Source of the DNA: DATAYF01 sp036272735
GTDB taxonomy: Bacteria > Chloroflexota > Ktedonobacteria > Ktedonobacterales > Ktedonobacteraceae
Assembly (NCBI GenBank): GCA_036272735.1
Contig: DATAYF010000569.1
Span: 1 to 17,390, forward strand
Direction: 5' to 3'
DNA: 17,390 nt
A program made the translations under genes and the position numbers. This document shows, in pieces, positions 6,923-14,868 of this stretch (position 1 is its first letter; each line of letters starts with the position of its first letter). The notes below the pieces were generated by a model. The model searched no databases. It was not told the DNA's origin and was given only the letters and a program-made list of their open reading frames with translations.

Positions 6923-9853
6923 ATGCAGGATGCAAAGAGCAAAAAATGGAAAAAAGCTTTAGGACAATCTATCGTCCTTATCTTGTTCATAAGCACTATG
7001 GGAGTGTTGTTTCAATTTTCTCGCGCAGCGAACGCGGCTAGTTTAGTAATGCCAAAAGCTACCGCAGGCGGTAGTGGGGCCGCACTTCCCTATGTCGAGA
7101 TGGAAGCCCATGCTCAGACCACCACTGGAACTATCCTCGGCCCTAGCTATGCGTTGGGCAATCTGGCCAATGATGCTGTAGATCATCAGGCAGTGCAACT
7201 GACCCGGAGTCAGTATGTCCAGTTTACACTGCCACAGCAGGCCAACTCGATCAACCTGCGCTATAGCATTCCCGACTCATCCAGTGGCGGTGGCATCAAC
7301 GCCTCACTGAGCATCTATATCAATGGAGTCAAGCAGACAAACGATCTGCAACTTACGTCGCAATATAGCTGGGTCTATGGACCACCGGATTTCTCGAACT
7401 GCAACGGGACCGACTGGTCGAATAGCCCTGGTGGCACACCATCACATCAGTTTGATGAGGTACATGCATTGCTGCCGCAGATGGCGGCAGGCACCACGGT
7501 GAAACTGCAAGTTGATGCCGCGAATACCGCTGCCTGGTATGCCATCGACGTCGCCGATTTCCAGGAGGTTGCCGCACCACTGACCGAACCAGCAGGCGAC
7601 ATCTCGGTCACCGACGCGCCCTATAACGCCGACCCGACGGGCAAAACGGATTCTACCACGGCCATCCAGAACGCTGTTAATGCTGGTGAGTCCCAGGGCA
7701 AGGGCGTCTGGATTCCGCAAGGCACCTACCTGGTCACGAGCCACATCATTGTCAACAACGTCACCCTGACAGGTGCAGGTTCGTGGTATTCAGTTCTCGG
7801 GGGCGCTCCTTCCGGCGGCGGTAACGGCAACAATGTGAACAATGGCACTGGCGTTGGTATTTATGGAAACGACACATACAATGGCAATGCCAGTTCCAAT
7901 GTCAACCTGTCGAATTTCGCCATTGAGGGCCAGATCACCAACCGCGTCGACTGCCTTCAGGATAATGGCATCGGCGGTTCGCTGAATAACTCGACCATTT
8001 CCAACGTGTGGATCGAGCATACCAAGGTCGGCATGTGGTTCGATGGGCCATTCAGTGGTCTGAAGATTACTGGCAGCCGCATCGACAGTACACTCGCTGA
8101 TGGTATCAACTTCCATCGTAATATCACCAACTCCAGCGTCACGCAAACCATCATACGCGGTACGGGTGATGATGGCCTTGCCATGTGGTCGGCCACTGAT
8201 AATGTGCCAGCCACCGGTGATAGCAGCGATACCTTCGACCACAACACCGTGCAGTCGCCCTACTTAGCCAATGGCATCGCTATCTATGGTGGCAACGGCA
8301 ACTCCGTCACGAACGATCTTGTCAGTGGCGCGGAGTATCGTGGTGGTGGCATCATGCTGGACTATGAAGATTTCGGCAATAATACGGCTCCCTTCGCTGG
8401 CACAACCACTGTCTCGAACAATACCATCCAATATACAAGTGGTTTTGGCGATCAGGGCATCCAACAATTTGGGGCACTGATGTTCTGGGCGGATAACGGC
8501 TCTATCAATGCGCCCTTCACGGTCTCAGGCAATGAGATCGATAACAGTCAGTACGCGGCGATTTCGTTCGATGGTGGCAACCCCATCAGCAACGTTGCCA
8601 TGAATGGCGACAACATCAGTGGCGCGGAGTTCGCTTTTTCCAATAAGGTGAATACCATAACGGGGTCAGCAAGTAACGTGACGGCCAGCGGTCTGAGTGT
8701 GGGAGGCATGGAGAGCTGTGAGAGTTCGGGATCATGGAATGTGACGATGGGTTCGGGCAATTCTGGCTGGAGCCCAACGCCACAAACCTGTGGTTTCCCG
8801 ACCGGGACGCCAACTCCCACGCCACCTCCGGGAACACCAACTCCCACGCCGCCTCCAGGAACGCCAACCCCGACTCCCACGCCATCGCCCGCACCAACGG
8901 GGACATTGGTCACCGCGATCAATGCTGGTGGTAGTGCGTCAGGCAGCTATGTCGCCGATACAGACTATAATCAAGGCAACGCCTTTAGTGATACCTCGAC
9001 CGCGATTGATACCAGTGGGGTTGCCAGTGCTGCGCCACAGGGGGTCTGGCAGACCTGCCGTTGGAATAGCTCGTTTACCTACACCATTCCAGGTTTAACG
9101 GCGGGCCATGCTTACACGCTGCGGCTCGATTGGGCGGAATTAAGCTTCCAGAGTGCTGGAGCGCGTGTCTTTAACGTGGCGGTCAATGGCAGTTCGGTCC
9201 TGAGCCACTTTGATGTCTACGCGACCGCAGGGTACAAGAAGGCTCTGGCGAAAACGTTCAATGTGACTGCGAATAGTAGTGGACAGATCGTGATCGCCTT
9301 CACGCAGGGTGGGGCAGACAATCCCTTCATCAATGGGATCGAAGTCTGGGACCCTGCTGGTGGTCCGACACCGACGCCAACGCCGACGCCAACCCCGAAG
9401 ACTCTGGTCAAGGCCATTAACGCGGGAGGCGGCGCAACTGGGAACTTCGTTGCCGATACGGGTTACAATCAGGGCAATGCCTTTAGCGATACCTCGACCG
9501 CGATTAATACCAGTGGGATGAATAATCCAGCGCCGCAGGCGGTCTGGCAGACCTGCCGTTGGAACAGTTCGTTTACCTACACCCTTACAGGTTTAACGGC
9601 GGGTAAATCCTATACGTTGCAACTTGATTGGGCGGAATTGACCTGGCATGCTTCAGGGCAACGCGTCTTCAATGTGGCTGTGAATAGTAACACTGTCCTG
9701 AGCAACTTCGATGTCTATGCGACCGCAGGGTACAAGACCGCAGTGGCGAAGCAGTTTACCGTCACGGCTAACAGCAGTGGGCAAATCGTAATCGCCTTTA
9801 CGCAGGCGGGTGCGGATAATCCCTTCATCAATGGCATTGAACTCTATGCCTAG
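6923..9853 (+). CDS. Secreted multidomain GH87-like alpha-1,3-glucanase/mycodextranase with two malectin-like modules
   Basis: A 976-residue exported glycan hydrolase. An N-terminal signal (basic start, hydrophobic core 'SIVLILFISTMGVLF', likely cleavage near ANA-AS, residue about 39) precedes a beta-sandwich, CBM35/6-like domain (about 54-215; 'YVEMEAHAQ', 'SQYVQFTLP'). The central right-handed beta-helix (about 220-627) starts 'DAPYNADPTGKTDSTTAIQNAV', with repeated N-x-(I/V) turns. D393 (LADGIN) and D416-D417 (GTGDDGLAMWS) reproduce the D-x22-DD pattern I recall for the GH87 catalytic aspartates (Agl-KA D1067, D1090, D1091). A Thr/Pro linker (628-659), a malectin-like module (660-812), a second linker (about 813-826) and a second module (827-976) follow. 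Likely role: cutting alpha-1,3-linked glucan outside the cell, feeding the importer. The start has AAAGGA upstream. Other beta-helix glycanases (pectate-lyase-like) remain possible if the Asp pattern is coincidental. Confidence 0.82.
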   Translation: MQDAKSKKWKKALGQSIVLILFISTMGVLFQFSRAANAASLVMPKATAGGSGAALPYVEMEAHAQTTTGTILGPSYALGNLANDAVDHQAVQLTRSQYVQFTLPQQANSINLRYSIPDSSSGGGINASLSIYINGVKQTNDLQLTSQYSWVYGPPDFSNCNGTDWSNSPGGTPSHQFDEVHALLPQMAAGTTVKLQVDAANTAAWYAIDVADFQEVAAPLTEPAGDISVTDAPYNADPTGKTDSTTAIQNAVNAGESQGKGVWIPQGTYLVTSHIIVNNVTLTGAGSWYSVLGGAPSGGGNGNNVNNGTGVGIYGNDTYNGNASSNVNLSNFAIEGQITNRVDCLQDNGIGGSLNNSTISNVWIEHTKVGMWFDGPFSGLKITGSRIDSTLADGINFHRNITNSSVTQTIIRGTGDDGLAMWSATDNVPATGDSSDTFDHNTVQSPYLANGIAIYGGNGNSVTNDLVSGAEYRGGGIMLDYEDFGNNTAPFAGTTTVSNNTIQYTSGFGDQGIQQFGALMFWADNGSINAPFTVSGNEIDNSQYAAISFDGGNPISNVAMNGDNISGAEFAFSNKVNTITGSASNVTASGLSVGGMESCESSGSWNVTMGSGNSGWSPTPQTCGFPTGTPTPTPPPGTPTPTPPPGTPTPTPTPSPAPTGTLVTAINAGGSASGSYVADTDYNQGNAFSDTSTAIDTSGVASAAPQGVWQTCRWNSSFTYTIPGLTAGHAYTLRLDWAELSFQSAGARVFNVAVNGSSVLSHFDVYATAGYKKALAKTFNVTANSSGQIVIAFTQGGADNPFINGIEVWDPAGGPTPTPTPTPTPKTLVKAINAGGGATGNFVADTGYNQGNAFSDTSTAINTSGMNNPAPQAVWQTCRWNSSFTYTLTGLTAGKSYTLQLDWAELTWHASGQRVFNVAVNSNTVLSNFDVYATAGYKTAVAKQFTVTANSSGQIVIAFTQAGADNPFINGIELYA
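8900..9850 (+). repeat. Internal duplication encoding the two malectin-like modules
   Basis: The DNA of module 1 (about 8900-9350) and module 2 (about 9398-9850) is very similar, with long identical runs such as ACCTCGACCGCGATT and CTGGCAGACCTGCCGTTGGA. Protein motifs repeat in order: INAGG, VAD-x-x-YNQGNAFSD, VWQTCRWNSSFTYT, LDWAEL, RVFNVAVN, FDVYATAGYK, ADNPFINGIE. The two copies are separated by a PT linker. The high nucleotide identity suggests a fairly recent duplication. Confidence 0.85.
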
Positions 9854-9867
9854 ATTAATCATAGAGT
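9841..9867 (+). repeat. Hairpin straddling the GH87-like stop codon
   Basis: ACTCTATG (9841-9848) is complementary to CATAGAGT (9860-9867) with an 11-base loop that holds the TAG stop (9851-9853). It could stabilise the 3' end of the mRNA. There is no T-run. Confidence 0.5.
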
Positions 9868-9880
9868 GCTAAATGGCATG

Positions 9881-9940
9881 AAGCCAGCAGGGACTCGTAG
9901 ATGGAGGTAGGAGGAACCATCTGCCTCTCTCTGCTGGCTT
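9881..9940 (+). terminator. Nested hairpin between GH87-like and GH31 genes
   Basis: AAGCCAGCAG (9881-9890) pairs with CTGCTGGCTT (9931-9940). Inside, AGATGG (9899-9904) pairs with CCATCT (9917-9922). The outer stem is followed by TATG rather than a run of T, so it may act as a weak terminator or mRNA-stabilising element rather than a full stop. The GH31 gene starts 60 bases further and has no obvious promoter. Confidence 0.5.
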
Positions 9941-9999
9941 TATGTCTTCGTGATACTCGTTGTGCATTGTAAAGATTGTCTTGAAAGGATCGCTTCGCT

Positions 10000-12447
10000 A
10001 TGGAGATGGCACCGCCTGCAAGCACGAACAATGACACCTATGCTCACTTTCCCGACGGATATCAGGCTCTTGGCACTACGCAGAGCATTGAAAAAGATGC
10101 TGCGAGAGTGCGCTTGTATACTGACTCGGCGACGGTCGAGGTGACTGCGCTTGCTCCCGATCTATTCCGTGTAGGCTTATTCCCGGATGGGCATCCAGTC
10201 TGCTATGACTCAGTGGCTGTCATCGCTCAGGAGTGGGAACCGGGCACATGTACTCTCGTTGAAGAGGATGGAGCATTGACGCTGGCAACGTCGCAGGCGA
10301 CCGTTCATCTTGCGCTTGATCCTCTACGTATCGGTTTTACCGACCGCGCTGGTCGTGCTTTTGCTACGGATGATCCAGCACTTGGCATGGGGTGGTTTTC
10401 TTCCACGCTGGAGGGTGATTTGGTGAACCTGGACGCGCCAGTCCGGGTGTATAAACAGCATCCTGCTGGTGAACACTATTATGGCTGCGGAGAACGAACA
10501 GGCGGCCTGGACAAGACGGAATCGCACCAGATTTTCTGGAACATTGATCCGCCTCCAGGCCACACGGGTTTTCAAAACAACCTATATGTGTCGATTCCCT
10601 GTACCCTGGCTCTGGCCAATGGGCATGCCTGGGGCTTTTTTCTCGATAATACCGCTCAGGTCGAGTTTGACCTGGCGCTCGAATCCCCCCAACGCTCCTG
10701 GTTTGGAGCCGCCAGCGGCGATCTTATCTATTATGTCTTCTGTGGTCCGACGCCCCAGCAGGTTCTGGCGCGCTATGCTGATCTGACAGGGCGCACGCCG
10801 CTCCCTCCCCTCTGGGCACTGGGCAATGGCCAGAGTCGATTTAGCTATGAGACCGCCGCCGAAGTGCTGCGTATTGCGCGTACCTTTCGCGAGCGTGATA
10901 TTCCCTGCGATACGCTCTATCTCGACATCGATACGCTGGACGGCTACCGGGTCTTCACGTGGGACCGCACGCGTTTCCCTGATCCTGAGGTCCTGCTTAC
11001 AGAACTGCGCGAGATGGGCTTTCACGTGGTCAGTATCGTCGATGCAGGCATCAAGGTGGACGAGCACTTTACAGTGTATACGCAGGGGCGAGATCACCAT
11101 TTCTATTGTAAGTCACCCCAGGGGGATGACTATCAAGGGGAGGTCTGGCCAGGTGCCTGCGTGTTTCCTGATTTTACGAATCCGGATGCGCGTACCTGGT
11201 GGGGGGAGCAACAGCGGCCTTTGTTGGATGCAGGCATCGCGGGGATCTGGTCGGACATGAATGAACCCGCGCTTTTCATCCCCCCAAACTCAACGCTGCC
11301 AGCGAACGTGGTGCACCAGGGTGGTGGACGGATCAGGTTGCATCATCAGGTGCATAATGCGTATGGCTCGTTAATGGTGCAGGCCGAACGGGAAGGACTT
11401 CTGCGCTTGCGTCCGGAGCAGCGCCCCTTTATTATTTCGCGTTCTGGTTACGCGGGCGTCCAGCGCCACGCTTTGATCTGGACGGGAGATAACTGTGCGA
11501 CGTGGGAACATCTTGCAATGAGCATGGCCCAATTGCAGAACCTGGGGTTGTCTGGAGTGGGCTGGTGTGGTGTCGATGTCGGTGGTTTTTATGAGGACAC
11601 GACCGGGGAATTGCTGACTCGCTGGACCGAATTGGGCATTTTTCAGGCGTTCTGCCGCAATCACTCGGAAAAACGCAGCCGCCACCAGGAACCCTGGGTT
11701 TTTGGGGAACCCTATGAGACGCATTGTCGCGCTATGCTCAAGCTGCGCCAGCGCCTGTTGCCCTACCTCTATACCCTGTTTGATGAATGCAACCGTACCG
11801 GCGCGCCTCTGTTGCGTCCATTGTTCTGGGTCTATCCAGAAGACATGAGCACGTATGCAGTGGACGATGAGATGTTGTGTGGTGCCGCTCTTCTCCTTGC
11901 GCCGATAACGCGTCCTGGCATCGAACACCGGCATGTCTACCTACCTGCAGGTACCTGGTTTCATTTCTGGACGGGTGCCCGTACGGATGGTCCTGTGCAT
12001 AGCGTAGCTCATGCTCCCCTGGGACAACCTGCCCTCTATGTGCGGGCCAACACCGCTGTGCCTCTCTGGCCAGCCACCAACTATGTGGACCCGAAGCAGG
12101 CAGATCCGCTGACATTGCTCCTTTTCCCTGTTGAGGGCTATGGGCAGGCATGGCTGTATGAAGATGCAGGAGAGGGCTATGAGCACTTAAACGGTGTCTA
12201 TGCTCGACGCACCATTACCTGTGAGGCTGAGCCGGGCTTGATTCATGTGTTGATCAGCGCGCAGGAAGGAACGTTTATGCCGGTGCGTCAGCATATTCGC
12301 CTGGAAATGCGTGAAATCTCCGCCGCTCCGGAGAACGTGCGGTTGGGTGAGACCGAGGCCATCTGGCACTATTATCCCGACCAGCGTTTCATTGCTATCG
12401 ATCTGGAGCAAACATCTGCAGCGCTTGACCTGATCATCCAATGGTAA
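10000..12447 (+). CDS. GH31 family alpha-glucosidase (alpha-xylosidase-like fold), cytoplasmic
   Basis: An 815-residue retaining alpha-glycosidase of family GH31. It has an N-terminal beta-sandwich (about 40-255; 'YYGCGERTGGLDK'), then the barrel opening with 'PPLWALGNGQSRFSYETAAE' near residue 268 and 'TLYLDIDTLDGYRVFTWD'. The nucleophile motif WSDMNEP gives D419, and the acid/base segment WTGDN gives D497; 'FQAFCRNHSEKRSRHQEPWVFG' and 'RQRLLPYLYTLF' are also typical GH31 elements. C-terminal beta domains follow ('VYLPAGTWFHFWTG', 'PLTLLLFPVEGYGQAWLYEDAGEGYEHLNG'). No signal peptide is visible, so it should act on imported oligosaccharides, releasing glucose. The start at 10000 follows AAGGA at about ten bases; a second in-frame ATG lies two codons on. 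GH31 also contains alpha-xylosidases and other specificities, but the GH87-like neighbour favours alpha-1,3-glucosidic oligomers. The protein end looks complete. Confidence 0.93.
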   Translation: MEMAPPASTNNDTYAHFPDGYQALGTTQSIEKDAARVRLYTDSATVEVTALAPDLFRVGLFPDGHPVCYDSVAVIAQEWEPGTCTLVEEDGALTLATSQATVHLALDPLRIGFTDRAGRAFATDDPALGMGWFSSTLEGDLVNLDAPVRVYKQHPAGEHYYGCGERTGGLDKTESHQIFWNIDPPPGHTGFQNNLYVSIPCTLALANGHAWGFFLDNTAQVEFDLALESPQRSWFGAASGDLIYYVFCGPTPQQVLARYADLTGRTPLPPLWALGNGQSRFSYETAAEVLRIARTFRERDIPCDTLYLDIDTLDGYRVFTWDRTRFPDPEVLLTELREMGFHVVSIVDAGIKVDEHFTVYTQGRDHHFYCKSPQGDDYQGEVWPGACVFPDFTNPDARTWWGEQQRPLLDAGIAGIWSDMNEPALFIPPNSTLPANVVHQGGGRIRLHHQVHNAYGSLMVQAEREGLLRLRPEQRPFIISRSGYAGVQRHALIWTGDNCATWEHLAMSMAQLQNLGLSGVGWCGVDVGGFYEDTTGELLTRWTELGIFQAFCRNHSEKRSRHQEPWVFGEPYETHCRAMLKLRQRLLPYLYTLFDECNRTGAPLLRPLFWVYPEDMSTYAVDDEMLCGAALLLAPITRPGIEHRHVYLPAGTWFHFWTGARTDGPVHSVAHAPLGQPALYVRANTAVPLWPATNYVDPKQADPLTLLLFPVEGYGQAWLYEDAGEGYEHLNGVYARRTITCEAEPGLIHVLISAQEGTFMPVRQHIRLEMREISAAPENVRLGETEAIWHYYPDQRFIAIDLEQTSAALDLIIQW

Positions 12448-12926
12448 TTGACGACCTCATATCGCAATTCCACACACGGATCAGTGTACTCAGCAACGAG
12501 ACGTTCGAGATCATCTTGACGAATATTCGCTTCAGGAGGTCCAAAATAAGCGTGTGTCTTGTTGTTAAAACCGATAATGAGCCAGCGTTTGCCACTTGCT
12601 TGTGTGTTTGCAAGGCTCAAAATATCCTTAATGAATTCTGCTTTCTGTTCTACTGACTTAACGTAGAAGTACTGTTTGAAATCAACGCTTGTGGTTTCCC
12701 ATTCAGTAACAAGGCTATCAATGAACTGTGACTCTAACGTCAATCCCCGTCGAGTTTCCCACACGAGGCCTTTGTACGTTGACTGGAGTTCGACTGTCTC
12801 AGCGGTGTAAACTTCAGAATTATTTGAGGGAATATTTTCAGCGCTTTCTGAGGAACCGTACAAGCCAGATCTGTTCGGAATGTTGGAGGTCCACCGAGCG
12901 TCAAGCCGCTTCCTAGGCGCATGCAA
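12448..12926 (-). pseudogene. Truncated AlbA_2 (Schlafen-type) DNA-binding domain protein
   Basis: The frame reads leftward into the GH31 stop. It contains a recognisable AlbA_2 domain: 'TTSVDFKQYFYVKSVEQKAE' then 'FIKDILSLANTQASGKRWLIIGF' and 'DDLERLVAEYTDPCVELRYEVVNY', matching the family pattern (E/D-x-K, EFIKDV-ALAN, iiGv, xxVxVxYxxV). Such proteins are often transcriptional regulators or defence-associated. The similarity stops where the frame enters GH31 antisense, so the C-terminal part (beyond the core AlbA_2 domain) is missing. The 5' end is also unclear: the first start in frame is TTG 12926 without a ribosome binding site, and the first 60 residues match nothing. I treat it as a remnant left by a rearrangement next to the glucan locus. 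Confidence 0.6.
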
Positions 12927-13387
12927 TCATATATTTGCCCGCAAAGAGGGCCGCTGAATTCACCGATTGCTTCCTCATTTCCTGTCGAAAGAACCGCCTC
13001 AGATACAGAAAAAACCAAGAGCCTATTCCTGCCCCCGGAGGGCTGCTATGTGCTCGCTTTCTTTGAACAAGTAAATGAGGTGATTATGAAGGAGGTACCG
13101 TTGATTGTTCTTATAGCCATAAGATGGAGCGATGGGAGGATAGGAGCAGGTTCCTCATGTAGGTCTCTTTGAAACCGGTGGTTGCCATTGCCCAATGATG
13201 CCAAGGGCCTTGCGCAATCTATCTCGCACCGATTTCCTATTCAGTGACCAAGTTGGGCAGATCTCTCTGGTGCAGCAAGAGGGAAATCTGATCAACAACC
13301 AGAACCAGGGGATGATCAAGCAGACGCTTCGGCGGCGAGAAAGCGGGGGGAAGAGGTGCTGCCAAAAGAACCCCAAAGAGGCGTGTC
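12927..13387. other. Gene-poor stretch, no supported gene
   Basis: Several overlapping short frames on both strands (12921-13172 plus, 13195-13521 plus, 13155-13376 minus, 12740-13018 minus) carry no motif I recognise. An AAGGAGG at about 13089-13095 is followed by no convincing gene. The region probably holds decayed sequence between the truncated AlbA_2 gene and the phosphotransferase gene. Confidence 0.4.
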
Positions 13388-14323
13388 TCAGATGCTTGCA
13401 TCTGCCAGGGGCACACGCGATTGAGCATCAACGCGCCGCAGTGCTGGGAGCAATCCGGGTAAGCACGCTGGGCTCATCCCGCAAGATTTGGCAATGGCTT
13501 GATCGATCACCAGGTCGATGATGTCGAGCGCCATCAAGCAAGCTGCCCGATAGGCAGGACGAATCGTACGGCCCAGTCCCTGGGCATAAGCCTCCCATAT
13601 TGCTGAGGAATTGACGAGCTTGTCCGCCAGCAGCCAATGTGCAAGCGACACGCCACCAATTCCCCAGAGCGCATCTCCCCAGTCGAGCAAACAGATTCCC
13701 TGCTTCGTTTGGGCAAGGTTTCCCTGCCAGAGATCTCCGTGCACAATCGTCGCTGGTAGGTCAGTCAGAGATCGGGCGATGTGAGAGAAAAAAGCCTGGG
13801 CGGATACGATCCGGCGAGTCAGTTCGTGCAGCTCGACCTTTGCTTCCTGAGAGAGCCTTGCTCTTTCCTCCATCGCCCAATGGCACACTTCGAAAAGGCG
13901 GACGACGAGGTGCATAGCCTCACAACGCGGGAGCATCTGGGGGAGTATCTGGTCGTTTTCCGCCACGCGCTGGACCCGCCCAAGCGTCCTGGCAATCTGC
14001 TGTGCTTGCACATGGGACAGCGGTGAGTAGAGGGACGATCCTGCGTCTGCGAGGACGAACCAGCGCCAGGTGCTCGTCGGCACAAGGTCGGAGTGAAGGA
14101 TCGGGGGCAAATAGTTGGGGCAGAGCTGTGTCAGGTGTGCGGTCACGAGTGCTTCCGGCCTCGTTCGCGGCGTCCCTTTGACGAAGAGGCGCGTGCCATC
14201 GACGCCCTCCAGCCGGTAGACACATGACCACGCCGAAGGCTCTCCACAGGGAACGATGTGCTGAATGCGAGGCACACACCTCGTTTGCAATTGTGGGACG
14301 ACGACTTCCTCAAACTCGTTCAT
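13388..14323 (-). CDS. APH-family phosphotransferase (aminoglycoside/choline kinase-like fold)
   Basis: A 311-residue protein of the aminoglycoside phosphotransferase superfamily, cytoplasmic, transferring phosphate from ATP or GTP to an unknown small molecule. The catalytic loop is intact: H195-G-D197-L-W-Q-G-N202 (Brenner motif H-x-D-x4-N), followed by the metal-binding D214 in 'LLDWGD'. The N-lobe has 'YRLEGVDGTRLFVKGTPR', where the Lys is the likely ATP-binding lysine, and 'FVLADAGSSL' (hinge). I chose ATG 14323 because a promoter (TTGACA-17-TATTCT) lies just upstream, which would give a leaderless mRNA; the longer frame from TTG 14401 would run through that promoter. It stands alone and is transcribed away from the graspetide genes. 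Substrate cannot be inferred: this family also holds homoserine, fructosamine and macrolide kinases. Confidence 0.82.
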   Translation of the reverse strand: MNEFEEVVVPQLQTRCVPRIQHIVPCGEPSAWSCVYRLEGVDGTRLFVKGTPRTRPEALVTAHLTQLCPNYLPPILHSDLVPTSTWRWFVLADAGSSLYSPLSHVQAQQIARTLGRVQRVAENDQILPQMLPRCEAMHLVVRLFEVCHWAMEERARLSQEAKVELHELTRRIVSAQAFFSHIARSLTDLPATIVHGDLWQGNLAQTKQGICLLDWGDALWGIGGVSLAHWLLADKLVNSSAIWEAYAQGLGRTIRPAYRAACLMALDIIDLVIDQAIAKSCGMSPACLPGLLPALRRVDAQSRVPLADASI

Positions 14324-14329
14324 AAAGGT

Positions 14330-14358
14330 AGAATAGAGAGTAGACCAAAGCTTGTCAA
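14330..14358 (-). promoter_or_regulatory. Promoter of the APH-family gene, leaderless type
   Basis: On the minus strand TTGACA (plus 14353-14358), a 17-base spacer and TATTCT (plus 14330-14335, four of six). The ATG at 14323 begins seven bases after the -10, so transcription would start at or next to the start codon, and no ribosome binding site is visible. Confidence 0.6.
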
Positions 14359-14377
14359 GCTCAACAAAGGTGAGAGT

Positions 14378-14470
14378 ATGCTTCAGATTCGCGAATTGCA
14401 AAGGCGGGATCTTCCGGACATCCTGAGCGTGCTAAGAGGTGTTCTCGGCTGCCTTGTTGATCGCGGTTGA
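14378..14470 (+). pseudogene. Possible 5' fragment of a GNAT-type acetyltransferase gene
   Basis: ATG 14378 follows AAAGGTGAG (14366-14374) and reads MLQIRELQRRDLPDILSVLRGVLG before a stop at 14468-14470. The 'IREL--RDLPDIL-VLR' start resembles the N-terminus of many N-acetyltransferases, but no acetyl-CoA-binding motif follows in any frame. If real it is a remnant. The match is short. Confidence 0.25.
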
Positions 14471-14780
14471 ACCCGCGCTGACCTTTGAGCGTGTGACCCG
14501 GAAAGTGGGAGATGAGGGCGTTGATGTCGTGTTGCGCACTATTTATTGGAACAAAGTTGTGGTCCAAAGCAAGCACTTTACTGCTGGAAATGTGGGGCAA
14601 CTCTGCCCCCTTGGCTCAAATAGCCAATCTGTCAGACATAATGGTTTCAGGCAGCATCTTATTGCACGGAAAGCGAGGGAGAACCACCAAACTGGGGCAA
14701 GGTCAATTCTGTTCAAAGGGAAGGATGTGGGAGTTCCTAGGATATTAGGGTTGTTTTTCGTGCAGAAACGGTCCATATAT
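14471..14780. other. Region without recognisable gene
   Basis: Frames are open on both strands (for example 14439-14798 plus, 14361-14600 and 14543-14833 minus) but none has a good start or a motif I know. It may be decayed coding DNA upstream of the graspetide promoter. Confidence 0.35.
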
Positions 14781-14789
14781 TGGTATAGT
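14781..14789 (+). promoter_or_regulatory. Candidate extended -10 promoter of the graspetide operon
   Basis: TGGTATAGT: an extended -10 TGN directly joined to TATAGT (five of six). No good -35 is seen at 16-18 bases upstream. Transcription would start near 14796, leaving a leader of about 70 bases before the precursor gene. Confidence 0.45.
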
Positions 14790-14868
14790 ATTATGTAGGC
14801 AGAAGAACACCTATTGTTGTTATCTGCACACAATCCTAGTGATACAACAAGAAAAGGAGCACACCTTC

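Noticed and set aside
8548..8922. Minus-strand frame rich in Gly-Val repeats
   Set aside because: It is the antisense of the Pro/Thr linker and the beta-helix end of the GH87-like gene; no ribosome binding site and no independent motif.
11371..11934. 187-codon minus-strand frame within the GH31 gene
   Set aside because: Antisense of conserved catalytic barrel sequence; a shadow frame.
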